Source: Streptomyces sp. NP160
Lineage (GTDB): Bacteria; Actinomycetota; Actinomycetes; Actinomycetales; Quadrisphaeraceae
Assembly (NCBI RefSeq): GCF_006335115.1
Contig: NZ_VDMJ01000009.1
Location: forward strand, 1 to 64,000
DNA: 64,000 nt
Direction: 5' to 3'
Of this stretch, positions 54,658 through 63,806 are shown in pieces. Within the stretch, counting starts at the first letter, position 1, and each line of letters opens with the position of its first letter. The notes beneath the pieces were generated by a model. It made no database searches. It was not told the origin of the DNA and worked only from the letters and a program-made list of their open reading frames with translations. The position numbers were made by a program, and so were the translations under genes.

Positions 54658-56516
54658 CGTGCGGCTCCGTTCATCTCCAGGCCGGTCTCCGGGTCCTGCT
54701 CCTCGCGGTCCCACACGGGCGACAGGCCGCGGGCGTACTGGATGGCGTCGTTGGACAGGCCGGCGGCCACCATCGGCCAGACCATGGCGTCGCGGTGGAC
54801 CACGAAGTCGACGACGACGGGCCGGTCGTCCACGCTCATCGCCTTGTCGATGACGGCGTCCAGGTCGGACGGGTCCTCGCAGCGCAGCCCGACGCAGCCG
54901 TAGGCGTCGGCCAGCTTGACGAAGTCGGGGATGCGCTGGCCGAGCGCCCGGCCGACCCCGGTGTGCAGGTCGGTGTTGGAGTAGCGGCCGTCGTAGAAGA
55001 GGGTCTGCCACTGCCGGACCATGCCGAGGCTGGAGTTGTTCACCACGGCCACCTTGATCGGGATGCCCTCGATCGCGCAGGTGGCCAGCTCCTGGTTGGT
55101 CATCTGGAAGCAGCCGTCGCCGTCGATCGCCCAGACGGTGGCGTCGGGGCGGCCCACCTTGGCGCCCATCGCGGCGGGCACGGAGTAGCCCATGGTCCCC
55201 AGGCCACCGGAGTTCAGCCAGGTGTTCGGCTTCTCGTACCTGATGAACTGCGCCGCCCACATCTGGTGCTGGCCGACGCCGGAGGTGAAGACCGTGTCCG
55301 GGCCGCTGATCTCACCCAGGCGCTGGATCACCTTCTGGGGGCTGAGCGAGCCGTCCTCGGGCTCGTCGTAGCCCAGGGGGTAGGTGCTGCGCAGGTCGTC
55401 GAGCTGGCGCCACCAGCCGCCCAGGTCGGCGCGCCGGCCGGCGGCGTGCTCGGCCTCCAGGGCCGGGACCAGGTCGGCGATGACCTCCTTGGCGTCCCCG
55501 ACGATCGGGACGTCGGCGCGGCGGTTCTTGCCGATCTCGGCGGGGTCGATGTCGGCGTGGACGATCGCGGCGCCGGGGGCGAAGCTCGAGAGCAGGCCGG
55601 TGACGCGGTCGTCGAAGCGGGCGCCCAGGCTGACGATGAGGTCGGCGCGCTGCAGGGCCGTCACCGCGGAGACGGTGCCGTGCATGCCGGGCATCCCGAG
55701 GTTGGCCGGGTGGGAGTCGGGCAGGGCGCCGCGGGCCATGAGCGTGGTGACCACGGGGGCCCCGGAGAGGTCGACCAGGCGGCGCAGCTCGGCCGAGGCG
55801 CCGGAGCGGATGACGCCACCGCCCACGTACAGCACGGGGCGCTTCGCCTCGGCGATCATCCGGGCTGCCTCGCGCACCTGCTTGGCGTGCGGGCGGGTGG
55901 TCGGGTGGTAGCCCGGCAGGTCCAGCTCGGCCAGCGAGGCCGGCCACTGGAAGGTGGTCATCGCCTGCTGGGCGTCCTTGGTGACGTCCACGAGCACCGG
56001 CCCGGGGCGGCCCGTGGAGGCCAGGTGGAAGGCCTCGGCGATGACGCGGGGGATGTCGGCGGGGTCGGTCACCAGGTAGTTGTGCTTGGTGATCGGCTGG
56101 GTGATGCCGACGATGTCCGCCTCCTGGAAGGCGTCGGTGCCGATCGCCTTGGAGGAGACCTGGCCGGTCACGGCGACCATCGGGACCGAGTCCATGTGGG
56201 CGTCGGCGATGGCGGTGACGAGGTTGGTGGCGCCCGGGCCCGACGTCGCCATGCAGACGCCGACGCGGCCGGTGGCGGCGGCGTAGCCCTGCGCGGCGTG
56301 GCCGGCGCCCTGCTCGTGGCGCACCAGCACGTGGCGGAGCTTCGTGGAGTCGAGCAGCGGGTCGTAGGTGGGCAGGATCGCCCCGCCCGGGAGGCCGAAG
56401 ACGACCTCGACCCCGGCGCTCTCGAGGGAGCGCACGATGCTCTGCGCCCCGGTCATGCGCTCGGTCGTGCGCTCGCCCTGCGGGGCGGCTGCGCCCTCGG
56501 TGCTGGCGGTGCTCAT
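54654..56516 (-). CDS. ilvB: Acetolactate synthase large (catalytic) subunit
   Basis: IlvB, 620 residues, is the ThDP- and FAD-dependent enzyme making acetolactate or acetohydroxybutyrate. The catalytic Glu is in [60 protein letters not shown] and the ThDP/Mg motif [18 protein letters not shown]...VNN are present. The ATG is preceded by AGGAGGA. Expression should be set by the leader peptide and attenuator 94-205 bases upstream. ilvN and ilvC follow. Confidence 0.97.
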
Positions 56517-56609
56517 CGGTCCTCCTGGTGCTGCTGTGCTGCTGGTCCTGCGTGGACGACGTGCTCTAGCTGAGCGAGCAGCCCGGCACCTCCAACCCGC
56601 CGGGCATGG

Positions 56610-56652
56610 AAAGACCCCCCGGCTCCGGTGTCAGCGGAGTCTGCGGAGGGTC
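56610..56652 (-). terminator. ilvB attenuator hairpin
   Basis: On the transcribed strand GACCCTCCG pairs with CGGGGGGTC (outer stem, one G-U pair) and CTCCG with CGGAG (inner stem). A short U-run (UUU, opposite 56610-56612) follows. It lies 27 bases past the leader-peptide stop and 93 bases before the ilvB ATG, as expected for transcription attenuation. A second stem, GCCCGGC/GCCGGGC, lies at 56581-56605. Confidence 0.75.
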
Positions 56653-56679
56653 GCGCGCGGCGGGACGTCGACGACGGCG

Positions 56680-56721
56680 TCAGCTCGCGCGCTGCGCGAG
56701 TACGACGACGAGGATGCCCAT
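56680..56721 (-). CDS. ilvB leader peptide
   Basis: A 13-codon frame encodes MGILVVVLAQRAS. Six of residues 3-8 (ILVVVL) are isoleucine, leucine or valine, the hallmark of an ilv operon attenuator peptide. Stalling at these codons when charged tRNAs are scarce should favour an antiterminator. A perfect seven-base hairpin (CTCGCGC/GCGCGAG, 56684-56700) overlaps its last codons and could be the pause structure. TACTCT ends six bases before the ATG and there is no ribosome binding site, so the transcript should be leaderless. Confidence 0.85.
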   Translation of the reverse strand: MGILVVVLAQRAS

Positions 56722-56727
56722 GCCGCG

Positions 56728-56757
56728 AGAGTAGACCCGCAGCGCCGTCCCTGTCAG
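56728..56757 (-). promoter_or_regulatory. Promoter of the ilvB leader and ilvBNC
   Basis: Read on the minus strand: -35 CTGACA (56757-56752), an 18-base spacer and -10 TACTCT (56733-56728). The predicted transcription start is the A of the leader-peptide ATG. The -35 overlaps the distal end of the ilvD terminator hairpin. Confidence 0.7.
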
Positions 56758-56807
56758 CCACCGGGACGGAGCGTCTCATGATCTGAGACACGCCGTCCCG
56801 GTGGCTG
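56755..56807 (-). terminator. ilvD terminator hairpin
   Basis: CAGCCACCGGGACGG (56755-56769) pairs perfectly with CCGTCCCGGTGGCTG (56793-56807). GTCTCA/TGAGAC pairs inside, loop TGATC. It starts 14 bases beyond the ilvD stop. Its far end coincides with the ilvB -35 element, linking termination of ilvD to initiation at ilvB. Confidence 0.85.
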
Positions 56808-56820
56808 AGCCGGCCGGGTC

Positions 56821-58515
56821 TCAGGCGAGGACGGCGCCGCCGCTGGCCGAGCCCACGAGCTTGGTGTACTTCGCCAGCACCCCGCGGGTGTAGCGCGGGG
56901 GCAGCGGCTCCCAGCCCTCGCGCCGCGCGGCCAGCTCGGCCTCGTCCACCAGGACGTCGAGGGTCTTGTTCTTGACGTCCAGGCGGATCCGGTCGCCGTC
57001 GCGCACGAACGCGACCGGCCCGGCGTCGACGGCCTCCGGGGCCACGTGGCCCACGCACAGCCCGGTGGTGCCGCCGGAGAAGCGCCCGTCGGTGAGCAGC
57101 AGCACGTCCTTGCCCAGTCCCGCGCCCTTGATGGCGCCGGTGATGGCGAGCATCTCGCGCATGCCGGGGCCGCCCTTGGGGCCCTCGTAGCGGATGACCA
57201 CGACGTCGCCGGCGGTGATGGTGCCGTCCTCGAGGGCGTCCATCGCGGCGCGCTCCCGGTCGAACACGCGGGCGGTGCCCTCGAAGACGTCGGACTCGAA
57301 CCCGGCCGACTTCACCACGGCCCCGCCGGGGGCCAGCGAGCCGTGCAGGACCGTGATGCCGCCCGTGGGGTGGATCGGGTCGGCCAGGGCGCGCAGCACC
57401 TTGCCGTCCGGGTCCGGCGGGGCGATGTCGGCGAGGTTCTCCGCCATCGTCTTGCCGGTCACGGTCATGACGTCGCCGTGGAGCAGGCCCGCGTCGAGCA
57501 GGGCGCGCATGACCACCGGGACGCCGCCGATCCTGTCGACGTCGGTCATGACGTGCTGGCCGAAGGGCTTCACGTCGGCCAGGTGCGGCACGCGCGAGCC
57601 CACCCTGTCGAAGTCGGCGAGGGTCAGGTCGACCTCGGCCTCGTGGGCGATGGCCAGCAGGTGCAGCACGGCGTTGGTGGAGCCGCCGAAGGCCATGACC
57701 ACCGAGATGGCGTTCTCGAACGCCTCCTTGGTCATGATGTCGCGGGCGGTGATGCCCTTCGCGAGCATCTCCACCACGGCCTGGCCGGAGCGGCGGGCGA
57801 ACCCGTCGCGGCGGCGGTCGGTGGCCGGCGGGGCGGCCGAGCCGGGCAGGCTCATGCCGAGGGCCTCGGCGGCGCTGGCCATGGTGTTGGCGGTGTACAT
57901 GCCGCCGCAGGCGCCCTCGCCCGGGCAGATCGCCTTCTCGATGGCGGTGACGTCCTCGCGGCTCATGAGCCCGCGGGCGCAGGCGCCGACCGCCTCGAAG
58001 GCGTCGATGATCGTGACCTGCTTCTCGGTGCCGTCGGAGAGCTTGGCGAAGCCCGGCAGGATCGAGCCGGCGTAGAGGAACACGCTGGCCAGGTCGAGGC
58101 GGGCGGCGGCCATGAGCATGCCCGGCAGCGACTTGTCGCAGCCGGCCAGCAGCACCGAGCCGTCGAGGCGCTCGGCCTGCATGACGGTCTCCACTGAGTC
58201 GGCGATGACCTCGCGGCTCACGAGGGAGAAATGCATGCCCTCGTGGCCCATGGAGATGCCGTCGGAGACGGAGATGGTGCCGAACTCCAGCGGGTAGCCC
58301 TGGGCGGCGTGCACGCCGTCCTTGACGGACTTGGCGAGCCGGTCCAGCGAGAGGTTGCAGGGGGTGATCTCGTTCCACGACGAGGCCACGCCGATCTGCG
58401 GCTTGGCGAAGTCGTCGTCGCCGAGGCCGACGGCACGGAGCATGCCGCGGCTGGCGGTGGCCTCGAGCCCGTCGGTGACCTGGCGGGAGCGGGGCTTCAT
58501 GTCGGCCTGGGTCAT
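56821..58515 (-). CDS. ilvD: Dihydroxy-acid dehydratase
   Basis: IlvD, 564 residues, is an iron-sulfur enzyme dehydrating dihydroxyisovalerate and dihydroxymethylvalerate. Cluster Cys lie in [25 protein letters not shown] and [36 protein letters not shown] and [20 protein letters not shown] are typical. The ATG at 58515 has TAGGAT ending seven bases upstream and no Shine-Dalgarno sequence. It lies just upstream of the ilvBNC promoter, so all genes of the common pathway are together. Confidence 0.97.
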   Translation of the reverse strand: MTQADMKPRSRQVTDGLEATASRGMLRAVGLGDDDFAKPQIGVASSWNEITPCNLSLDRLAKSVKDGVHAAQGYPLEFGTISVSDGISMGHEGMHFSLVSREVIADSVETVMQAERLDGSVLLAGCDKSLPGMLMAAARLDLASVFLYAGSILPGFAKLSDGTEKQVTIIDAFEAVGACARGLMSREDVTAIEKAICPGEGACGGMYTANTMASAAEALGMSLPGSAAPPATDRRRDGFARRSGQAVVEMLAKGITARDIMTKEAFENAISVVMAFGGSTNAVLHLLAIAHEAEVDLTLADFDRVGSRVPHLADVKPFGQHVMTDVDRIGGVPVVMRALLDAGLLHGDVMTVTGKTMAENLADIAPPDPDGKVLRALADPIHPTGGITVLHGSLAPGGAVVKSAGFESDVFEGTARVFDRERAAMDALEDGTITAGDVVVIRYEGPKGGPGMREMLAITGAIKGAGLGKDVLLLTDGRFSGGTTGLCVGHVAPEAVDAGPVAFVRDGDRIRLDVKNKTLDVLVDEAELAARREGWEPLPPRYTRGVLAKYTKLVGSASGGAVLA

Positions 58516-58522
58516 GCCCGCG

Positions 58523-58540
58523 ATCCTACGGTCCCGTAGG
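58523..58540 (-). promoter_or_regulatory. ilvD promoter with CTACG-N4-CGTAG dyad
   Basis: CCTACGG-TC-CCGTAGG (58525-58540) is a perfect dyad. On the minus strand its right half runs into the -10 TAGGAT (58528-58523). It contains the same CTACG-N4-CGTAG core as the ilvE promoter and would place a repressor over the -10. Confidence 0.65.
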
Positions 58541-58579
58541 GAGCACCCCCACCAGCCCCGACACCGCCCCCGCGCGACC

Positions 58580-59551
58580 TCAGCCGACGACGACGTTGAG
58601 CGGGTCCCGTCCCGCCGCCAGCCGCTCCACCTGGGCGCGGAGCAGCCGCAGCGCCCGCGGCCGCATGGCCGTGGTGTTCCCGCCCACGTGGGGGGCGATG
58701 AGCACGTTCGGCGCAGCCCACAGCGGGTGGTCGGCGGGCAGCGGCTCCGGGTCGGTGACGTCGAGGGCGGCGTGCAGCCGCTCGGCGCGCAGCTCGGCCA
58801 GCAGCGCGTCGGTGTCGACGATCGGGCCCCGCCCGACGTTGACCACGAGCGCCTGGTCGGGCAGGGCGGCCAGGAACGCGGCGTCGACGAGGCCCCGGGT
58901 GCTGTCCGTGAGCGGCAGCCCGATGAAGACCACCTCGGTGGTGGGCAGCAGCTCCGGCAGCTCGTCGGTCCCGTGGACCCGGCCGCGCTCGTCCGTGCGG
59001 GCGGTGGTGGCCACGCGCACGAGGTCGACCTCGAAGGGCTCCAGCCGGTCGGCGATGGCCCCGCCGATGCCGCCGGTGCCGAGCACGAGCACACGGCGGT
59101 CGGCCAGCGAGGGGCGCTGCACGGGACGCCACCGGCCCTGCTCGGCGTCGCGGACGGCGTCGTCCAGGCCGCGCAGCTTCGCCAGCGCCAGGGCGAGGGC
59201 CAGCTCGGAGGTGGACGCGTCGTGGATGCCCGCGCCGTTGGCCAGGCGCACGCCCTCGGGCAGCCTGCCCAGCAGGTTGTCGTAGCCCGCGGAGGTCGTC
59301 TGCAGCAGCTGCAGGGCGGGCAGGGTCGCCACGGTCTCCAGCGCGCCGGCGGGGTGCATGTACGGCAGCACCACGTAGGCGACGCGGTCGGCGTCGTCCC
59401 CGAGCGCCTCACGCGGGTCGGAGTCGACGTCCCAGACGAGGCTGCGGACCCCGGCGGGCAGGTCCGGCGCCAGCGCCTCCTGCCAGTCCGCGTCGGGCAG
59501 GGTGATCAGCAGCTCGCGGTCCTGGCTCGTCCGGCTGGTCTGGTCGCTCAC
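58580..59551 (-). CDS. D-isomer-specific 2-hydroxyacid dehydrogenase
   Basis: This 323-residue NAD(P)-dependent dehydrogenase has the Rossmann motif [20 protein letters not shown]. The catalytic triad is Arg in [19 protein letters not shown], Glu in [16 protein letters not shown] and His in [32 protein letters not shown] is a family segment. The substrate (phosphoglycerate, glyoxylate/hydroxypyruvate or another) cannot be told; the enzyme lacks the long C-terminal domain of most actinobacterial SerA. GTG 59551 gives a typical length; GTG 59590 abuts the previous stop and adds 13 residues. Confidence 0.88.
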   Translation of the reverse strand: MSDQTSRTSQDRELLITLPDADWQEALAPDLPAGVRSLVWDVDSDPREALGDDADRVAYVVLPYMHPAGALETVATLPALQLLQTTSAGYDNLLGRLPEGVRLANGAGIHDASTSELALALALAKLRGLDDAVRDAEQGRWRPVQRPSLADRRVLVLGTGGIGGAIADRLEPFEVDLVRVATTARTDERGRVHGTDELPELLPTTEVVFIGLPLTDSTRGLVDAAFLAALPDQALVVNVGRGPIVDTDALLAELRAERLHAALDVTDPEPLPADHPLWAAPNVLIAPHVGGNTTAMRPRALRLLRAQVERLAAGRDPLNVVVG

Positions 59552-59590
59552 GAGCGCCAACCCTGTCAGCCGGGCCGCCGGTCCTGCCAC

Positions 59591-60238
59591 TCAGCGCCCG
59601 CGGGCGCCTCCGAGCCCGGCGTCGCGCGCCATGGCCACCGCCTGCGCCCGGTCGGAGGCCCCCAGCTTGGTCAGCACCGAGGACACGTGGTTGCGCACCG
59701 TCTTGGCGGACAGGAAGCGGGTGCTGGCGATCACCTCGGTGGACCTCCCCCGCGCGAGGTCGGACAGCACCTCCCGCTCGCGCGGGGTCAGCTGGGGGAA
59801 GGGGACCCCGGCCGCTCCCGCGGCCCCGCGGGCGAGGGCTCCCGCGAGCCGAGGGGCCAGGGCCGCGTCGACGACGAGCGTGCCGTCGAGCACGGCCGCG
59901 AGCGCCCGCTGCACCGCCTCGCTGCGGGCTCCCTTGAGCAGGTAGCCGTGCGCACCGGCGCGCAGCGCCTCCACCAGCGCGACGTCGTCGTCGACCATGG
60001 ACAGCACCAGGGCGCGCAGGTCGGGGACGTCCCGCCGCAGCCGCCGCACCACCTCCACCCCGTCGAGGCCCGGCAGGTGCAGGTCGACGACGGCGACGTC
60101 GGCGGGCGCCTCCACCGCCACGGCCAGCAGCTCCTCGCCCGTGCCGACGGAGGCGACCACCTCCACGCCGAGCTCGGCAAGCAGCAGCGCCAGCCCGTCG
60201 CGGAAGACGGGGTGGTCGTCGCACAGCAGCACCCTCAC
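59591..60238 (-). CDS. NarL/FixJ-family response regulator
   Basis: This 215-residue regulator has VRVLLCDDHPVFRDGLALLL, phosphoacceptor Asp52 in VAVVDLHLPGLDG, and Lys in GYLLKGARSEAVQ. The LuxR helix-turn-helix is LTPREREVLSDLARGRSTEV with FLSAKTVRNHVSSVLTKLGA. GTG 60238 overlaps the kinase stop by four bases, so it is the partner of the kinase upstream. It is related to the pair at 37.8-40.6 kb but not identical. Confidence 0.95.
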   Translation of the reverse strand: MRVLLCDDHPVFRDGLALLLAELGVEVVASVGTGEELLAVAVEAPADVAVVDLHLPGLDGVEVVRRLRRDVPDLRALVLSMVDDDVALVEALRAGAHGYLLKGARSEAVQRALAAVLDGTLVVDAALAPRLAGALARGAAGAAGVPFPQLTPREREVLSDLARGRSTEVIASTRFLSAKTVRNHVSSVLTKLGASDRAQAVAMARDAGLGGARGR

Positions 60239-61674
60239 GGGACGACCACGGGACGCCGGGGTGCCGGGCGGGCGGGGGACGACGGGGCCGACACCAGGGG
60301 CAGCACGGCGGTGACGACCGTGCCCGTCCCGCTGCCGGGCTGGCCGACGCCGAAGGCACCACCGCAGGCCGTCGCCCGGTGCTCCATCGACGCCAGGCCC
60401 CGGCCGCCGGTGCGCGGTGCGCTGCCCAGGCCGACGCCGTCGTCGCTGACCGCCAGCACCAGCTCCCTCCCGCGCAGCGCCACCTCCACGTCCACCGGGG
60501 AGGCGCGGGCGTGCCGCACGGCGTTGGTCAGCGCCTCCGCCGCGATGCGCAGGGCGCACGACGCCACCGCGGGAGGCACGTCGCCGAGGTCGCGGGTGCG
60601 CAGGCGGGTCCGCGGGCCGCTGCCCCCGCCGACGTCCAGCGACGCGACCAGGTCGGACAGCGCCTCGGCGAGCGGCCGGTCCGCCGCGGTCGGCGCCAGG
60701 TCGGCCAGAGCGCGGCGCAGCGCCACCACCGCCGCCTCGTCGACCGCCCGGATGCGCTCCACCAGCTCCTCGGCGCCCTGGCGGCCGGCCCGCAGCCGGA
60801 GCAGGGCGGTGTCCGCGTGGGCGCCGATCGCCGAGAGGAGCGGCCCGAGGTCGTCGTGGAGGTCGTCGCTGAGCCGCTCGCGCTCGACCTCGCGCGCGTG
60901 GGCGAGCAGCGCGCGCGAGGCGCGCAGCTCGTCCACGAGGTCCTGCACGAGCAGGTCCGCCACGGCGAGCGGGACCAGCGGCGCAGCGAGCACCTGGAGC
61001 AGGGCGTCGAGCGCGGGGACGGCCGAGGCCACCACCAGGGCCAGCGCGCTGGCGGCGGTCGCCGCGAGCAGCGGGAGCCGGCGGCGTCCCCGCCGGTCCG
61101 ACCGCACCCACGCCGCCACCTGCAGCCCCAGGCCCGCGGTGGTCACGGCCAGCAGGGCGGCGCCGCTGAGGGCCACCACGGCCCCGGTGCCGGTGGCGAG
61201 CCCGGCGCACGCCGCGGTGCAGACGGCGACGGCGGCACCGACGAGGCCGCGCCGCACCCGCTCACCCCGGCGCCCCAGGTCGACGGGGTCGAGCAGCAGC
61301 AGCGGCACCAGCGCGACGGGGAGCACGGTCGCCGGTGCCCAGGTCCACTCTCCACCCCAGCGCGCCCACGCCCTGCCCGCCTCGGGCCCGGCCACGCTCC
61401 AGGCGCTGCCGGTGGTGGTCACCGCGGCGCTCGCGGCGACGACCAGCGCCACGGCCGCGACACCACCGGGCCGCGCGGACCGGGCGAGCACCACGGCCAG
61501 TCCCGACCACGCCAGGGCGATGACGACGTCCTCGAGGGTGTGGCCGCCGAGCAGCCCGGCCGGCGCCGTGACGGCCACGACGACGGACGCCGCCAGCGCC
61601 CAGGCGCCCAGCACCGCTGCCACCGCGGTGGTGGCCGCGGTGGCCGCCGAGGAGCTGGCGCGCCGGCTGCTCAC
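60235..61674 (-). CDS. Sensor histidine kinase, NarL-linked type
   Basis: This 479-residue kinase has about seven hydrophobic segments up to residue 255 (ALAASVVVAVTAPAGLLGG, VALSGAALLAVTTAGLGLQV). The HisKA_3 H-box SDDLHDDLGPLLSAIGAHAD follows. The ATP domain has EALTNAVRHARASPVDVEVA, VSDDGVGLGS and GGRGLASMEHRATACGG. GTG 61674 (VSSRRASSS) was chosen as the start nearest the first helix. It is 17 bases after the membrane protein gene at 61692, so the three genes probably form one operon. The signal is unknown. Confidence 0.9.
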   Translation of the reverse strand: MSSRRASSSAATAATTAVAAVLGAWALAASVVVAVTAPAGLLGGHTLEDVVIALAWSGLAVVLARSARPGGVAAVALVVAASAAVTTTGSAWSVAGPEAGRAWARWGGEWTWAPATVLPVALVPLLLLDPVDLGRRGERVRRGLVGAAVAVCTAACAGLATGTGAVVALSGAALLAVTTAGLGLQVAAWVRSDRRGRRRLPLLAATAASALALVVASAVPALDALLQVLAAPLVPLAVADLLVQDLVDELRASRALLAHAREVERERLSDDLHDDLGPLLSAIGAHADTALLRLRAGRQGAEELVERIRAVDEAAVVALRRALADLAPTAADRPLAEALSDLVASLDVGGGSGPRTRLRTRDLGDVPPAVASCALRIAAEALTNAVRHARASPVDVEVALRGRELVLAVSDDGVGLGSAPRTGGRGLASMEHRATACGGAFGVGQPGSGTGTVVTAVLPLVSAPSSPARPAPRRPVVVP

Positions 61675-61691
61675 ACGCGACAGGGTGGGGC

Positions 61692-62420
61692 TCAGCGCTG
61701 CTGCCCGACAAGGGCCCGCGCCCTCGACGGGGACCGCAGCAGCACCGCCGCGACGGCGGCGGCGAAGGGCACCAGCAGTAGCCCCGTCAGCAGCCCCGCG
61801 GGGACGAGGAAGGCGCCGACGAGACTGACGGCCATGACCACCGGGGCCACCCGGCCGACGGTGCCCGACCGCAGCAGCGCGACGGCGACCACCAGGAGGC
61901 CGACGGCGAGCGCGAGGAGCACGTGGTAGCCGAACAGCACGTCCGTCACGCCGGTGTCGAGGTGCTCCCACACGGCGAGCCCCGCCTCGGGGGTGACGTC
62001 GGGGTGCGTGGCGCCTGCGGTGACCAGCGCCTGCGCCGTCTGGTACCCGGCGTTGCCCGTCGCTCCCACCACGAGCGGGACGAGGGCGACGCGGAGCAGC
62101 ACGGCACCGCGAGCGCCGCGAGGCACGAGAGCGACCAGCGGTCCTGCGAGCAGCACGAACAGCAGGGAGCCGAGTCCCGAGACCAGACGCCACGCGATCG
62201 TCTGGTCGCGGGCGTCGCGCATGACGTCCAGGGCCGCGGCGTAGTCACCCGGTCCGACGGCGTCCAGCGCGGCCGGTTGCAGGGCGGAGCCGACGAGGTG
62301 GACGACGGGGCCGGCCAGGGCGCCGGCGAGGACGACCCGGCCCAGCCGGGAGGGCCGGTCGTGCGTGCGCGGGGTGGTCTGCGGAGCGGTCGGCGCGGGA
62401 ACGTGCTCTGAGGTGTCCAC
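61692..62420 (-). CDS. Integral membrane protein, possibly DUF4386-like
   Basis: This 242-residue protein has six hydrophobic segments: VVLAGALAGPVVHLVGSALQ, LGSLLFVLLAGPLVALVPR, LLRVALVPLVVGATGNAGY, TDVLFGYHVLLALAVGLLVV, VAPVVMAVSLVGAFLVPAG and LLLVPFAAAVAAVLL. The hydrophilic N-terminus is about 25 residues. It is probably the first gene of an operon with a histidine kinase and a response regulator, so it may be a sensing partner. GTG 62420 was chosen as the first start before the first helix. Confidence 0.75.
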   Translation of the reverse strand: MDTSEHVPAPTAPQTTPRTHDRPSRLGRVVLAGALAGPVVHLVGSALQPAALDAVGPGDYAAALDVMRDARDQTIAWRLVSGLGSLLFVLLAGPLVALVPRGARGAVLLRVALVPLVVGATGNAGYQTAQALVTAGATHPDVTPEAGLAVWEHLDTGVTDVLFGYHVLLALAVGLLVVAVALLRSGTVGRVAPVVMAVSLVGAFLVPAGLLTGLLLVPFAAAVAAVLLRSPSRARALVGQQR

Positions 62421-62525
62421 GGGACGAGGCTCGCGAGCGCGCGACCTGGTCCACCAGGGGCACCCGTCCCGGTCGTCCGGGCGCACCCGACTGGCCGTGC
62501 GACCTGCGGCGGGTGAGGCTGGGGC

Positions 62526-63806
62526 GTGGATCACGGACGACCCTCCCGCCGCCGCGGCGCACCTGCGCCCGCCGTCCTCCTGGCTGCCGCGGCGGTCGTG
62601 CTGGCGGGGTGCTCCGGGCAGGACGCCGCGGCGCCTGCGCCGGTGTCCACCGAGCAGCTGCCGGCGCCCTCGTCGTCGTCCTCCCCGGCGCAGGGGCAGG
62701 CCTCCCCGCAGGGCAGCGCCGGCGGCACCCTCCCCGCCGCGGTGGCCGCGGGCCACGCGCTGCGCGGGACGCCGGGGGCCGCGCAGGACGTGGTGACCGG
62801 CCTCGACGTGCCGTGGAGCGTCGCGGTGCTCCCCGACGGCAGCGCGCTGGTCAGCGAGCGCGACACCGCCCGCGTGCTGCGGGTGGCCGGCGAGGACGGC
62901 GGGTGGTCGGCCCAGCAGGTGACCGCGTCCGGGCCGGGCGGAGCGGTGCCCGACGTCGAGCCCCGCGGGGAGGGCGGGCTGCTCGGCCTGGCCATCTCGC
63001 CCACCTTCGCCGAGGACGGGTGGGTGTACGCCTACACGACCACCGCCACCGACGACCGGGTGGTGCGGATGCGCCACACCGCCGACCCGGCGGGCGGGCC
63101 GGGGTCGCTGTCGGCACCGGAGCCGGTGCTCACGGGCATCGAGTCGGCCACCGTCCACCACGGCGGGCGCCTCGCCTTCGGCCCCGACGGGATGCTCTAC
63201 GTCACCACCGGCGACGCCAGCGCCCCGTCCACCGCGCAGGACCAGCAGGCCCTCACCGGCAAGGTGCTGCGGCTGACCCCCGACGGGCAGCCGGCGCCCG
63301 GCAACCCCGTGGCGGGCTCGCCGGTGTGGACGTGGGGCCACCGCAACCCGCAGGGCATCGGGTGGGACCCGGCGGGGCGGATGTTCGCCGCGGAGTTCGG
63401 GCAGAACACCCAGGACGAGCTGAACCTCCTGGAGCCGGGCCGCAACTACGGCTGGCCGCTGGTCGAGGGCGCCGTGGCGGGCCCGGCGGGCGGCGAGCAG
63501 GACGTCACCGACCCCGCCTTCACCGCGCCGCTGGTCACCTGGCGCACCGCGGACGCCTCCCCCAGCGGGCTGCTGGTCACGGCCGACGCGGTCTACGTGG
63601 CAGCGCTGCGCGGGCAGGAGCTGTGGCGGGTGCCGCTGGCCGACGGCCGGCTGGGTCAGCCGGAGCGGGTCTTCGGCGGCGAGCACGGGCGGGTCCGCGA
63701 CGTGGTCGCCAGCCCCGACGGGGCGCTGTGGGTGCTCACCGACAACACCTCGCGCGGGACGCCCTCAGCCGGCGACGACCGCCTGCTGCGGGTCCCCCTG
63801 GCCTGA
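62526..63806 (+). CDS. PQQ-dependent sugar dehydrogenase-like lipoprotein
   Basis: This 426-residue exported lipoprotein has signal [14 protein letters not shown] with lipobox Cys29, then a Ser/Pro/Gln-rich linker to about residue 75. The six-bladed GSDH-type beta-propeller shows VVTGLDVPWSVAVLPDGSAL, RGEGGLLGLAISPTF and HHGGRLAFGPDGMLYVTTGD. GHRNPQGIGWDPAGRMFAAE and NYGWPLVEGA follow. Relatives are soluble glucose dehydrogenases and aldose sugar dehydrogenases; the substrate is unknown, and no PQQ genes are nearby. Its 3' end overlaps the convergent EAL gene by 42 bases. Confidence 0.92.
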   Translation: MDHGRPSRRRGAPAPAVLLAAAAVVLAGCSGQDAAAPAPVSTEQLPAPSSSSSPAQGQASPQGSAGGTLPAAVAAGHALRGTPGAAQDVVTGLDVPWSVAVLPDGSALVSERDTARVLRVAGEDGGWSAQQVTASGPGGAVPDVEPRGEGGLLGLAISPTFAEDGWVYAYTTTATDDRVVRMRHTADPAGGPGSLSAPEPVLTGIESATVHHGGRLAFGPDGMLYVTTGDASAPSTAQDQQALTGKVLRLTPDGQPAPGNPVAGSPVWTWGHRNPQGIGWDPAGRMFAAEFGQNTQDELNLLEPGRNYGWPLVEGAVAGPAGGEQDVTDPAFTAPLVTWRTADASPSGLLVTADAVYVAALRGQELWRVPLADGRLGQPERVFGGEHGRVRDVVASPDGALWVLTDNTSRGTPSAGDDRLLRVPLA

